This document shows, piece by piece, positions 42,217 to 51,671 of a stretch of DNA of 64,000 nt (positions are counted from its first letter, which is position 1; each line of letters begins with the position of its first letter). The position numbers and the translations under genes were made by a program. Origin of the DNA: Pseudomonas graminis (lineage in GTDB: Bacteria; Pseudomonadota; Gammaproteobacteria; Pseudomonadales; Pseudomonadaceae); assembly GCF_002093745.1 (NCBI RefSeq), contig NZ_MTSB01000003.1, positions 310,001 to 374,000 of the forward strand, written 5' to 3'. The notes below the pieces were generated by a model, which saw nothing but the letters and a program-made list of their open reading frames with translations, had not been told where the DNA came from and did no database searches.

Positions 42217-43311
42217 ATGAACAACAAGAAACTGCGCATTGCTGCCATCGCCGGAGACGGCATTGGCCTGGAAGTCCTGCCTGAAGGTGTAAAGGTTGTT
42301 CAGGCCGCCGCCGCAAAGCACGGGCTGGACCTGGAATTCGAATACTTCGAGTGGGCCAGCTGCGACTACTACCTGGAACACGGCAAGATGATGCCGGATG
42401 ACTGGTTTGAGCAACTGAAAGGCTTCGACTCGATTTTCTTCGGTGCCGTGGGCTGGCCGGACAAAGTGCCCGATCACATTTCCCTGTGGGGCTCGCTGCT
42501 GAAGTTTCGCCGTGAGTTCGATCAGTACGCCAATATCCGCCCGGTTCGACTCTTCCCCGGCGTACCCTGCCCGCTCGCCAACCGCAAACCGGGCGATATC
42601 GACTTCATCGTGGTGCGCGAAAACACCGAAGGTGAATACTCGTCGCTGGGCGGGATCATGTTCGAAAACACCGAAAACGAATTCGTGTTGCAAGAATCGG
42701 TGTTCACCCGCCGTGGCGTTGACCGCATCCTCAAGTTCGCCTTCGAAATGGCCAGCAAACGCGAGCGCAAGCACGTCACCTCGGCGACCAAATCCAACGG
42801 CATGGCGATCAGCATGCCCTACTGGGACAAACGCACCGAGGCGATGGCCAGTCACTACCCGGACATCAGTTGGGACAAGCAGCACATCGACATTCTGTGC
42901 GCGCGCTTCGTGCTGCAACCCGAGCGCTTCGACGTGGTGGTGGCCTCCAACCTGTTCGGTGACATCCTCAGCGACCTCGGCCCGGCATGCGCAGGCACCA
43001 TCGGTATCGCGCCGTCAGCCAACCTCAACCCGGAGCGTCACTTCCCTTCGCTGTTCGAACCGGTACACGGTTCGGCACCGGATATCTTCGGCAAGAATAT
43101 CGCCAACCCGATTGCGATGATCTGGTCGGGTGCCCTGATGCTGGAGTTCCTCGGTCAGGGCGATGAGCGCTTCGCGACGGCTCACGACGAGATCATCACC
43201 GCTATCGAGCAGGTCATCGCCAGCGGTGAGGTCACACCGGACCTGGGCGGCACGTTGTCGACACAGCAAGTGGGTGCGGCCATTGCCGAGCGGGTCAGCG
43301 CAGCCCGTTGA
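42217..43311 (+). CDS. dmlA: D-malate / tartrate dehydrogenase (decarboxylating)
   Basis: The 364-residue enzyme is of the isocitrate/isopropylmalate dehydrogenase family. It begins [21 protein letters not shown], has the substrate block [14 protein letters not shown] and the metal and cofactor region [26 protein letters not shown], then [19 protein letters not shown]. The pattern is DmlA/TtuC: NAD-dependent oxidation of D-malate or L-tartrate. I chose the ATG at 42217; the longer frame begins in the promoter region shared with the divergent LysR gene. Confidence 0.9.
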   Translation: MNNKKLRIAAIAGDGIGLEVLPEGVKVVQAAAAKHGLDLEFEYFEWASCDYYLEHGKMMPDDWFEQLKGFDSIFFGAVGWPDKVPDHISLWGSLLKFRREFDQYANIRPVRLFPGVPCPLANRKPGDIDFIVVRENTEGEYSSLGGIMFENTENEFVLQESVFTRRGVDRILKFAFEMASKRERKHVTSATKSNGMAISMPYWDKRTEAMASHYPDISWDKQHIDILCARFVLQPERFDVVVASNLFGDILSDLGPACAGTIGIAPSANLNPERHFPSLFEPVHGSAPDIFGKNIANPIAMIWSGALMLEFLGQGDERFATAHDEIITAIEQVIASGEVTPDLGGTLSTQQVGAAIAERVSAAR

Positions 43312-43314
43312 GCG

Positions 43315-44193
43315 CTATTCGGCGCTCGCTGGCCCGGCCTGCTTTTCCAGTAACTCCACAAAGCGGGTCAGGCTGCGCGACACCGTGCCCCGTCGCCAGA
43401 TCAGCCAGGTGTGCAGGTAACGAAACTGCTCGGACAACGGCCAGATGCTTACCGTGGCGCAGCCGGGCATGCTTTCGAGCATACTGCGCGGCATCAGCGC
43501 CAGTCCGGCACCGGCACTGACGCAGGCCAGCATGCCGTGGTAAGACTCCATTTCATGGATCTTGCCCGGCACAGCCGCGTCTTCGGTGAACCAGCGTTCG
43601 AAGTGATGCCGGTACGAGCAATTGGCGCGAAACGCATAGATGCTTTCACCACTGACATCCCGCCCGCGCTTGACCGGCGAATGGTTGAGCGGCGCAATAA
43701 TGACCATTTCCTCTTCGAATACCGGCACGCCTTCAAGCGACGGGTGCAACACTGGGCCATCGACGAACGCGGCCACCAGTCGCCCGGCGAGAACGCCGTC
43801 GATCATGGTTCCTGACGGTCCGGTGGACAGGTCCAGTTCGACCTTGGCGTTTTGCTGGTTGTAGGCGGCCAGCAGCGCGGGGATGCGCACAGCGGCAGTA
43901 CTTTCCAGGGAACCCAGTGAAAAAGGCCCTTGAGGCTCTTCTCCCGAAACGGCTGACCGCGCTTCCTGCACCAGATCCAGAATGCGCCGGGTGTAATCGA
44001 GAAAACTCCAGCCAGCGGGCGACAAACGCAGACGGTGTTTTTCGCGAATGAACAGGTCCACGCCCAGGTCCTGTTCCAGTTGCTTGATGCGCGTTGTCAG
44101 GTTCGATGGCACGCGGTGAATCTGCTGCGCGGCAGCACTGATGCTGCCGTGCTCAGCCACCGCTTTGAATATCTCGAGCTGCACCAGATCCAT
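43315..44193 (-). CDS. ptrR: LysR-family regulator PtrR (putrescine utilisation)
   Basis: The 292-residue regulator starts [21 protein letters not shown], with the helix-turn-helix [26 protein letters not shown], which is the pattern of PtrR (YneJ). E. coli PtrR is divergent from sad (yneI), exactly as here, and governs putrescine and GABA catabolism. The ATG at 44193 is preceded by GGAGAGCGAA; an ATG four codons upstream is less well placed. It converges on dmlA (3 bases apart). Confidence 0.87.
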   Translation of the reverse strand: MDLVQLEIFKAVAEHGSISAAAQQIHRVPSNLTTRIKQLEQDLGVDLFIREKHRLRLSPAGWSFLDYTRRILDLVQEARSAVSGEEPQGPFSLGSLESTAAVRIPALLAAYNQQNAKVELDLSTGPSGTMIDGVLAGRLVAAFVDGPVLHPSLEGVPVFEEEMVIIAPLNHSPVKRGRDVSGESIYAFRANCSYRHHFERWFTEDAAVPGKIHEMESYHGMLACVSAGAGLALMPRSMLESMPGCATVSIWPLSEQFRYLHTWLIWRRGTVSRSLTRFVELLEKQAGPASAE

Positions 44194-44295
44194 TTCGCTC
44201 TCCATTCATGAACAATATGATCATTATTATTCAGTTTTAGAAAGCATTGCACGCCTATATGCTGGCTTCACTCCCCACCTCAACAGGATGGCGCA

Positions 44296-45687
44296 ATGAC
44301 AACTGTCAGCAGCAATACCCATGCAATTTCGATCAACCCGGCTTCAGGCGAGCAGATCGGCCACTATGCCTTCGAGTCCGATGCCACGCTGGATGCAAGC
44401 CTGTCACGGGCAAGAACCGGCTTCGCAGGCTGGAAGCGCACGCCTGTCCAGCAACGTGCGCAACGGATTATCGCCATGGGCCAGGCGCTGCGCGACAACG
44501 CCGACAACATCGCAGAGATGATCAGCCGGGAAATGGGCAAACCCGTGACGCAGGCCAGGGGCGAAGTCCAGAAATGCGCGCAACTGTGCGACTGGTATGC
44601 GGCGCAAGGGCCGGCAATGCTGGTCGCCGAATCGACCCAGGTCGAGGATGACAAGGCACGTATCGAGTACCGCCCGCTGGGTCCGGTGCTGGCGGTCATG
44701 CCGTGGAATTTCCCGATCTGGCAAGTGCTGCGCGGTGCGATTCCGACGCTGCTGGCGGGTAATACGTACGTGCTCAAACACGCGCCCAACGTCATGGGCT
44801 GTGCGTACCTGATGCGCGACGCGTTCAAGCAAGCGGGCTTCCCCGAGGGCGTGTTCGAGGTCATCAACGTCACCCCGGAAGGCGTTTCCAGGGCCATTGC
44901 CGACCCCCGCATTGCCGCTGTCACGCTGACCGGCAGCGTGCGTGCCGGTCAGGCCATCGGTGCGCAGGCCGGAGCCGCGCTGAAGAAGTGTGTGTTGGAA
45001 CTGGGCGGCTCCGACCCGTTTATCGTGCTCAATGACGCAGACCTGGACCAGGCGGTGAAAGCCGCGGTGATCGGTCGCTTCCAGAACACCGGGCAAGTCT
45101 GTGCAGCCGCCAAGCGCCTGATCATCGAGCAAGGCGTGGTTGAGGAGTTCACCCGCAGGTTCGTTGAACAGACTCGCCAGTTGGTGACGGGCGATCCGTT
45201 GTCTGGCGAGACTTACATCGGCCCGATGGCACGCTTCGATCTGCGCGACGAACTGGACGCTCAGGTGCAAAAGACGCTGGCCGAAGGTGCAACGCTGTTG
45301 CTGGGCGGCCGAAAGGCGGATGGACAAGGCAATTACTATGAGCCGACTGTACTGGGCAATGTGACTGACCAGATGACCTCGTTCAGGCAAGAACTGTTCG
45401 GCCCGGTAGCGTCCATCATCACCGCCCGCGATGCGCAGCACGCACTGGAACTGGCCAACGACAGCGAGTTCGGCCTGACTGCGACGGTTTACACCCGCGA
45501 TCTGGAACTGGCAGAACAACTGACCGAAGCGCTGGAAACCGGTGGCGTGTTCATCAACGGCTACAGCGCCTCAGACCCGCGTGTCAGCTTCGGCGGCGTG
45601 AAGAAAAGCGGCTTTGGCCGAGAGCTTTCGCACTTCGGCGTGCGCGAGTTCTGCAACGCACAGACCGTGTGGCGTGATCGTCATTAA
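44296..45687 (+). CDS. sad: NAD-dependent succinate-semialdehyde dehydrogenase Sad
   Basis: The 463-residue aldehyde dehydrogenase has VMPWNFPIWQVLRGAIPTLLAG, the glutamate in CVLELGGSDPFIVLND (about 233) and the cysteine in GRFQNTGQVCAAAKRL (about 266), the last being characteristic of Sad. It oxidises succinate semialdehyde made from putrescine/GABA. It is divergent from ptrR. Its last 60 bases are the start of a 181-base unit that is repeated directly behind the gene. Confidence 0.9.
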   Translation: MTTVSSNTHAISINPASGEQIGHYAFESDATLDASLSRARTGFAGWKRTPVQQRAQRIIAMGQALRDNADNIAEMISREMGKPVTQARGEVQKCAQLCDWYAAQGPAMLVAESTQVEDDKARIEYRPLGPVLAVMPWNFPIWQVLRGAIPTLLAGNTYVLKHAPNVMGCAYLMRDAFKQAGFPEGVFEVINVTPEGVSRAIADPRIAAVTLTGSVRAGQAIGAQAGAALKKCVLELGGSDPFIVLNDADLDQAVKAAVIGRFQNTGQVCAAAKRLIIEQGVVEEFTRRFVEQTRQLVTGDPLSGETYIGPMARFDLRDELDAQVQKTLAEGATLLLGGRKADGQGNYYEPTVLGNVTDQMTSFRQELFGPVASIITARDAQHALELANDSEFGLTATVYTRDLELAEQLTEALETGGVFINGYSASDPRVSFGGVKKSGFGRELSHFGVREFCNAQTVWRDRH

Positions 45688-45808
45688 GGGTCGGGAGACA
45701 CCGGTACACATGTCCCCGGGGGAGCAAGCTTGCTCGCGAAAGCGGATTCACATCAGCATAAATCTTTGGCGGTCATACGGGCCTCTTCGCGAGCAAGCTC
45801 GCTCCCAC
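45628..45808 (+). repeat. Direct repeat copy 1 (end of sad plus REP pair)
   Basis: This 181-base unit starts in the sad coding end (TCGCACTTCGGCGTGCGCGAG) and includes the stop codon and two inverted REP sequences (AGCAAGCTTGCTCGCGAA near 45723 and TTCGCGAGCAAGCTCGCTCCCAC at 45786-45808). Confidence 0.95.
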
Positions 45809-45821
45809 AGAAGCCGTACTA

Positions 45822-46002
45822 TCGCACTTCGGCGTGCGCGAGTTCTGCAACGCACAGACCGTGTGGCGTGATCGTCATTAAGGGTCGGGAGACACCGGTA
45901 CACATGTCCCCGGGGGAGCAAGCTTGCTCGCGAAAGCGGATTCACATCAGCATAAATCTTTGGCGGTCATACGGGCCTCTTCGCGAGCAAGCTCGCTCCC
46001 AC
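45822..46002 (+). repeat. Direct repeat copy 2
   Basis: Identical, as far as I can see, to 45628-45808 at an offset of exactly 194 bases. It includes a promoterless copy of the last 60 bases of sad with its stop. The 13 bases between copies are AGAAGCCGTACTA. A recent tandem duplication, or REP-mediated amplification. Confidence 0.95.
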
Positions 46003-46028
46003 GCGTTTTGTGTATACGCAAGATACCT

Positions 46029-46112
46029 GTGGGAGTGAGCTTGCTCACGAAGAGATGATCCAGGCACCCCATTTTACAAGGCTGCACTGGCCTCTTCGCG
46101 AGCAAGCTCGCA
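46029..46112. repeat. Further REP sequences
   Basis: GTGGGAGTGAGCTTGCTCACGAAGAG (46029-46054) and CCTCTTCGCGAGCAAGCTCGCA (46091-46112) are two more REP units in opposite orientation, completing a BIME-like cluster of six REP sequences between sad and the flavin reductase gene. Confidence 0.85.
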
Positions 46113-46171
46113 CAGGAGCCGTGGGGGCTTCAACTGACTATCGTGCGACGCAGCGCGTCACCCGTCAGTCG

Positions 46172-46756
46172 TCAGTCGTCACCTGTTGCCACCACCGCAG
46201 GCTCGCCAATCGTGTAGAAATGCCCACCCGCAACGTAATGCAGGCTGCGCCATTTCGGGTCGGCTTTTTCAAATTCCCAATGCCCATCGTTGAACACGCG
46301 GGTATCGGCCCAGGCGCCCACCACTTCGCCGATGAACAAATCATAGGTCTTCTGGTTATGCGGCTCGGGGATGACCTTGCAGATCAGCCACGCCGAGCAG
46401 CCGACGACCAGCGGCGAATCGTGCCCCTCGATACGGAACAGGTCCACATTGGCATTGTCCAGCTTGTCCGGGGTAAAGACTTTGCTCTGGGTGCCTACAT
46501 CAAAGGTCATCTGCAATTGGTCCATATTAGGGACCTGCAAGGCGAAATATCCGCTCTTCTCGACCAGCCCGCGGGTCTTGGTCATCTTGTCGATCACCAG
46601 CGTCACCTTGGGCGGCGAGAAGTCCAGCGCACAGGCCCAGGCTGCAGCCATGACGTTATGAACGCCCTCGTGACTGGATGACACCAGCACGGTCGGCCCG
46701 TGATTGAGCAGGCGGTAGGCTTTTTCCAGCTCGACAGGACGAATGTGATTGTCCAC
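46172..46756 (-). CDS. Flavin reductase family protein
   Basis: The 194-residue protein has the FMN-binding split-barrel pattern: NHGPTVLVSSSHEGVHNVMAAAWACALDFSPPKVTLVID, then KSGYFALQVPN and LVVGCSAWLICKVIPEP. It is a different branch from the one at 33466, closer to DIM6/NTAB-type proteins that may bind FMN without reducing it for a partner. Neighbours (MocA and Pao genes) are divergent. Role unknown. Confidence 0.85.
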   Translation of the reverse strand: MDNHIRPVELEKAYRLLNHGPTVLVSSSHEGVHNVMAAAWACALDFSPPKVTLVIDKMTKTRGLVEKSGYFALQVPNMDQLQMTFDVGTQSKVFTPDKLDNANVDLFRIEGHDSPLVVGCSAWLICKVIPEPHNQKTYDLFIGEVVGAWADTRVFNDGHWEFEKADPKWRSLHYVAGGHFYTIGEPAVVATGDD

Positions 46757-46886
46757 TTGAAACCCTCGGAAACATGATTCGTACCGCTACCGGCAGAGCG
46801 GCGAAATAAGGCATCCTGCGTGCGCAACGCCGTACTGATTCGCGCGACGACAAGCAAACCCTCTCACCCACTCATAAGGCTTAGGA

Positions 46887-47510
46887 TTGAGCAGCATAGA
46901 CAGCCAGAACCCCAAAGTGTTCGCCCTGGTTCTCGCGGCAGGACGCAGCAGGCGCTTTGAAGGTGACAAGCGCCAAGCGCTGCTGCCCTGTGGACGCAGC
47001 TTGTTGACGGCAAGCCTCGAAAACGCCAGAACCGCGTTCAGCAGCACCGCGGTGGTACTGCGCACTGACGATGACACCCGCGTGCTGGGCATACCCGACG
47101 GCGTCAAGATTATTCGCAGTGAGCATGCCGATCTGGGAATGGGCCACAGCCTGGCCAGCGGCATTGCAGCCGCAATGAACTCTTCAGCCGATGCAGTGGC
47201 CGTCATGCTGGCCGACATGCCCTGGATACAGCCGCGTACTCTGCACACGCTGGCACTGCTGGCCGACCCGGCACGCATGGTCTTGCCCCTGCACGAAGGC
47301 CAACGCGGGCATCCTGTGATCATCGGACGCCGGTTCTGGCCGGCACTGCTGACGCTCGAAGGCGATCAGGGCGCGAAGGCCCTGATCATGAACAACCCTG
47401 ATCTGTGCGACATCGTGCATTGCGATGACCCCGGCATCCTGCGCGATGCAGACACCCGCTCAGCGCTGGCGCTCGCCTGTCGGCAGCACCTTACAGGTCG
47501 CTCCGACTGA
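46887..47510 (+). CDS. mocA: Molybdenum cofactor cytidylyltransferase (MocA-like)
   Basis: The 207-residue nucleotidyltransferase has FALVLAAGRSRRFEGDKRQALLPCG at residues 12-36, the NTP-binding signature, and MLADMPWIQPRTL with the metal aspartate. In E. coli, MocA turns molybdopterin into the CMP form used by PaoABC; the neighbouring pao genes fit this. The start is a TTG at 46887 after TAAGGCTTAGGA, as no ATG precedes the signature. It converges with paoD, overlapping 20 bases. Confidence 0.85.
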   Translation: MSSIDSQNPKVFALVLAAGRSRRFEGDKRQALLPCGRSLLTASLENARTAFSSTAVVLRTDDDTRVLGIPDGVKIIRSEHADLGMGHSLASGIAAAMNSSADAVAVMLADMPWIQPRTLHTLALLADPARMVLPLHEGQRGHPVIIGRRFWPALLTLEGDQGAKALIMNNPDLCDIVHCDDPGILRDADTRSALALACRQHLTGRSD

Positions 47511-48459
47511 CGCCGTTGGCAACCCGCAGAATGTCGGCCATCACCGCGACAGCGATTTCAGCGGGTGTCTTGCTGCCCAGATTCAAGCCGATAGGGGCGT
47601 GGATTCGGTCCAGCGCGTCAGCCTTCAGCCCGCCAATTCGCGCCAGCCGTTCCAGCCGCTTGCTGCTGGTACGCATCGACCCCATCGCACCGATGTAGAA
47701 CGCCTCGGTACGCACCGCTTCGAGCATGCTCAAATCATCCAGTTTCGGGTCGTGGGTCAGCGCCAATACCGCCGTCGAGCTGTGACAGCCACCTTCGGCG
47801 ATGAACACCGCAGGCAGCACGCCACGCACCTCGACGCCGGGCATCGAAAACCCGGTAGTGACTTCGGTGCGAGGGTCGCAAACGATGACTTCATAGCCCA
47901 TCGCGACCGCAAAACTGGCACAGAACTCCGCGACTGGCGACAGCCCGGCAAGCAGTACGCGGTAGACAGCGCCCATCCGGATGCTGACGCGTTCGCCGTC
48001 AACCTGCACCCGCGCCTCACCCAGCGTGGCAGGCCCGATGCCTCTGCGCCCGCCGCCCAACTGCACCTCCCGGCTTACCAGCTCCCGCCCGGCAAGTGCT
48101 TGCTCGATGGCAGCCAGATGCGCGTCGGCTTCCGGGCTCGGCGCGATGAACTCGATCAACACGTCCAGCACACCGCCGCACGGCAAGGCACGCGTGGGTG
48201 CAAACCCGCCATCGCCATAGCGAACCACCTGATTGACCGGCTGAAACTGCCCGGCGGCCATGCGTTCGAGAAAATCCTCTTCCACACAGCCACCCGACAA
48301 TGAACCTCGATGCTCGCCACTGTTCAGCGCTACCAGCATCGCCCCCGGCCCGCGCGGAGCAGAGCCGAACGTCGAGAGCACCGTACACAGCCAGACTGGC
48401 TTGCCACCGGCCAACCAGTCACGCGCCTGTTGTACAACCTGCAAATCGAGCTGCTTCAT
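47491..48459 (-). CDS. paoD: XdhC/PaoD-type molybdoenzyme maturation protein
   Basis: The 322-residue chaperone has the XdhC N-terminal domain (TVLSTFGSAPRGPGAMLVAL; GSLSGGCVEEDFLERM) and the Rossmann C-terminal domain (FAVAMGYEVIVCDPR; VLALTHDPKLDD; YIGAMGSMRTSSKRLERL). E. coli PaoD binds the CMP-type molybdenum cofactor, helps its sulfuration and inserts it into PaoC. It follows paoC by two bases in the same operon and matches PaoD in length. Confidence 0.88.
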   Translation of the reverse strand: MKQLDLQVVQQARDWLAGGKPVWLCTVLSTFGSAPRGPGAMLVALNSGEHRGSLSGGCVEEDFLERMAAGQFQPVNQVVRYGDGGFAPTRALPCGGVLDVLIEFIAPSPEADAHLAAIEQALAGRELVSREVQLGGGRRGIGPATLGEARVQVDGERVSIRMGAVYRVLLAGLSPVAEFCASFAVAMGYEVIVCDPRTEVTTGFSMPGVEVRGVLPAVFIAEGGCHSSTAVLALTHDPKLDDLSMLEAVRTEAFYIGAMGSMRTSSKRLERLARIGGLKADALDRIHAPIGLNLGSKTPAEIAVAVMADILRVANGVSRSDL

Positions 48460-48461
48460 GG

Positions 48462-50678
48462 TTACAACCCTGCCATCAGTTTTTCCTTGGTGATGGGCAG
48501 GCTGCGCACCCGTTTTCCCGTGGCGTGGTAAACCGCATTGGCCACTGCTGCGGCCAGCCCGGTCACGCCGATCTCACCAATGCCCCGCGCGCCGAATTCG
48601 CCGAGGTTGTAATCCGGGTAATCCAGCAGCATGACGTCGATGTCCGGCTGATCCGCATGCACCGGCACCACGTACTCGGCGTAATTGTTATTGACCGGCA
48701 GGCCACTGCGCGGGTCGTACTCGGCGGCCTCGAACAGCGCCATGCCGATGCCCATGACAATGGCGCCTTCGACCTGATTGCGCGCCGCCAGCGGGTTGAC
48801 CACCTTGCCCACGTCGATGGCGCTGACCACCCGCGATACGCGCAGGCTGGAAATACCCGGATCCCAGCGGACCTCGACAAAATGCACACCAAATGAGCGA
48901 AAGGAGTACTTGCCCGCTTCAGGCAGACCGCTGTGGAAATTACCTTCGGCACGCGACAAGCGCTGCCCGTTCAGCACGTCGACAAAACTGACACGCTGTT
49001 CGCCCGCCACTAACTGGCCCTTCTCGACCGTGATCGATTCAGGGTCTTTGCCGGCAAATACGGCGTCTTTGCTGACCGCGTACTGGCGCAATTTCTGCAA
49101 CGCCTCACGGGTGGCCCCGGCAATCGCCGGCATCACGCTGGCGGTGACCCATGAACCGCCCGACACAGGGCCTGCCGGAAAAGACGAACTGCCCAGCTCC
49201 ACTTCAACCCGCTCTATCGGGATGCCGGTCAACTGGCTGACCGTCTGCGCAACGATGGTGTAGGTCCCGGTGCCGATGTCCTGCAGGCCGCACTGCGCCA
49301 ACGCAGTGCCATCGGAGCGCAGAATGACTCGCGCATCGGTCGGCACCTGATAAGCCTCCCAGTTGCAGGCGCCCATGCCGTAACCGATGATTTCATCGCC
49401 TTCACGCATCGACCCCACCTGCGCCTTGCGCGCCTGCCAGCCGAACCGCTCGGCAGCCTGGTCGATGGCTTCCGGCAAGTGATTGCTCGACCACGGCAGG
49501 CCCATGCTCTGATCCGTATCAGACAGGTTCAGCTTGCGGAACGCCAGCGGGTCCATGCCGCTGGCCAGGGCCACTTCATCGATGGCCGACTCCAGCGCAA
49601 ACAGGCCAGGCGCCGCGCCCGGTGCGCGCATCGAGGTGGGCGTACCGCGGTTGATCGGGCTGATCTTGTGGCTGACCAGCACGTTGTCGCAGGCGTACAG
49701 GCTTTTGGTCACGCCACCACAGTTCTCGGTGTAGTCGTCGAGCATGGACGTGTTGTTGAACGATTCGTGACGAATCGACGTCAGCTTGCCGCCGGCATCG
49801 GTGGCCAGCCGCAGGCGCTGACGGGTTTCGGGACGATGGCCCACGGTGGTGAACATCTGCGCGCGGGGCAATACCAGTTGCACCGGGCGACCGGTCACTT
49901 TGGCGGCGGCACAGGCGGCCACCGAATGCGGCCACGGCCAGAGCTTGCCGCCAAAACCGGAGCCTATGAACGGCGCACGCACTTCCACCCGATCAGGCGA
50001 CAGGTCAAACACGTTGGCCAACAGGTTGCGATGGTTGACCACCCCCTGGGTGCTTTCATAGACGAAGAGTTTGCCGTCCTGCCACCACGCGGTGCTGGCA
50101 TGCATCTCCATCGGGTTATGCACTTCAACCGGCGTGGTGTAGGTCTGGTCGACCTGATTCCTGGCGCTCTGAAATGCGCCATCCGGGTTGCCACGGTTAT
50201 GGCCCGCACCGCCATCGCGGACGCCATTGACGCGCATGCCCTCCTGCAAATCCTTGACCGCCGGGCGCTCTTCGTAATCAACGGTCACACGGTGCGCGGC
50301 CGCCCTCGCCTGTTCGAAGCTTTCGGCCACCACCAGCGCAATGAACTGACCGGGGTAGTAAACCCGGTCGTCCTCGAACGGCAGCCGATGCTCGTCGGCC
50401 TTGCTCGCCGACAACAGCTTGTCGAAGCTCAGCTTGGTGTTCGGGGTGCGGTGCAGCGTGGGGAAATTGCCGTGATGCAACACGTCGACCACGCCCGGCA
50501 TTGCTTTCGCCTGCCGGTCATCGATAGCCAGCACGCGCCCGTTGGCAATCGTGCTGTACACGCCATAGGCGTACAGCATCTTGTCCATGGGATGGTCGGC
50601 GGCATAGCGCGCCTCACCGCTGACTTTCTTGCCGCCGTCGATGCGACGCTGCGGCGTACCGATAATGTTTTCGCTCAT
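48462..50678 (-). CDS. paoC: Periplasmic aldehyde oxidoreductase, molybdenum-binding subunit
   Basis: The 738-residue large subunit binds the molybdenum cofactor and aldehyde. Recognisable blocks are GTPQRRIDGGKKVSGEARYAAD at the N-terminus, GSGFGGKLWPWPHSVAACAAAK, RAPGAAPGLFALESAIDEVA with the substrate-guiding arginine, and GARGIGEIGVTGLAAAVANAVYHA with the catalytic glutamate near residue 700. It has no signal sequence; export would depend on PaoA. Length matches E. coli PaoC. Nine bases after paoB. Confidence 0.9.
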   Translation of the reverse strand: MSENIIGTPQRRIDGGKKVSGEARYAADHPMDKMLYAYGVYSTIANGRVLAIDDRQAKAMPGVVDVLHHGNFPTLHRTPNTKLSFDKLLSASKADEHRLPFEDDRVYYPGQFIALVVAESFEQARAAAHRVTVDYEERPAVKDLQEGMRVNGVRDGGAGHNRGNPDGAFQSARNQVDQTYTTPVEVHNPMEMHASTAWWQDGKLFVYESTQGVVNHRNLLANVFDLSPDRVEVRAPFIGSGFGGKLWPWPHSVAACAAAKVTGRPVQLVLPRAQMFTTVGHRPETRQRLRLATDAGGKLTSIRHESFNNTSMLDDYTENCGGVTKSLYACDNVLVSHKISPINRGTPTSMRAPGAAPGLFALESAIDEVALASGMDPLAFRKLNLSDTDQSMGLPWSSNHLPEAIDQAAERFGWQARKAQVGSMREGDEIIGYGMGACNWEAYQVPTDARVILRSDGTALAQCGLQDIGTGTYTIVAQTVSQLTGIPIERVEVELGSSSFPAGPVSGGSWVTASVMPAIAGATREALQKLRQYAVSKDAVFAGKDPESITVEKGQLVAGEQRVSFVDVLNGQRLSRAEGNFHSGLPEAGKYSFRSFGVHFVEVRWDPGISSLRVSRVVSAIDVGKVVNPLAARNQVEGAIVMGIGMALFEAAEYDPRSGLPVNNNYAEYVVPVHADQPDIDVMLLDYPDYNLGEFGARGIGEIGVTGLAAAVANAVYHATGKRVRSLPITKEKLMAGL

Positions 50679-50687
50679 GAGAAATTC

Positions 50688-51671
50688 CTAGGCCGTGAGG
50701 TCACGAAGGTTGCGGACGACGACCTGCTGACCCAGCGGGATCTTGAAGGCGTTGTGTTCGTAGGCACGGGAGCCTTTCATCGCCAGCTCTGCGACCTGAG
50801 CGAAGGTGTTCATGTCGGCACGCTGCCCGATCAGCGCCCTCTCGGCCTCGACAGCACGCCAGGGCTTGGTGCCGACACCGCCCAGCGCAATACGTGCATC
50901 GGTAATGCGCTTGCCGTCCATCACCAGAATCACCGCACTGGACGCCAGGGCGAACTGATAAGAGGTACGGTCACGCAGCTTCAGATAAGAAGACCGACCG
51001 CCTGACAAAGGCGCGTCCAGTATCACGTGGGTAATTAGCTCGTGGGGAGCCAACGCATGCTCGCGCTGGGGTGTGTCGCCGGGCAGCAGGTGAAAATCGG
51101 CAAACGGGATGTCCCGCGTGCCGTTGGCGCTCTGCACCGTGACCTGCGCACCAATTGCCGCCATGCCGACGCACATGTCCGACGGGTGCGCGGCGATGCA
51201 ATGATCGCTGGTGCCCAGCACCGCATGCACGCTTCGGTTCAAACCACCGATGGCTGCACAGCCCGAACCCGGCTCGCGCTTGTTGCAGGCCGATACGTTG
51301 TCGCGAAAATACGGGCAACGCACGCGCTGCATGAGGTTGCCGGCCGTAGTCGCCTTGTTGCGCAACTGGGTCGAGGCCCCCGCGAGCAACGCTTCGGACA
51401 AGACCGGATAACGTTGTTGCACCAGCGGATGGCTGGCCAGATCGGTATTGCTGACCAGCGCGCCAATACGCAAGCGACCGTCAGGCAGCGATTCGATCTG
51501 TTTCAACGCCAGGTGGTTGATGTCCACCAGTTGCTCCGGCTGCATCACATCGAGCTTGACCAGGTCGAGCAGCGTGGTGCCACCCGCCAGGTAAAAACGC
51601 TGACCCTGACCTGACGCGGAGGTGACCGCCTGTGCGGGCGAAGCGGCCCGCGCGTAATCGAACGTTCGCAT
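50688..51671 (-). CDS. paoB: Periplasmic aldehyde oxidoreductase, FAD subunit
   Basis: The 327-residue subunit binds FAD (FYLAGGTTLLDLVKLDVMQPEQL near 26-48; GASTQLRNKATTAGNLMQRVRCPYFRD). The cysteines in RCPYFRDNVSACNKREPGSGCAA and the later HPSDMCV fit the extra [4Fe-4S] cluster known from E. coli PaoB. The ATG overlaps the paoA stop by one base (TGATG); the longer frame lies inside paoA. Confidence 0.9.
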   Translation of the reverse strand: MRTFDYARAASPAQAVTSASGQGQRFYLAGGTTLLDLVKLDVMQPEQLVDINHLALKQIESLPDGRLRIGALVSNTDLASHPLVQQRYPVLSEALLAGASTQLRNKATTAGNLMQRVRCPYFRDNVSACNKREPGSGCAAIGGLNRSVHAVLGTSDHCIAAHPSDMCVGMAAIGAQVTVQSANGTRDIPFADFHLLPGDTPQREHALAPHELITHVILDAPLSGGRSSYLKLRDRTSYQFALASSAVILVMDGKRITDARIALGGVGTKPWRAVEAERALIGQRADMNTFAQVAELAMKGSRAYEHNAFKIPLGQQVVVRNLRDLTA

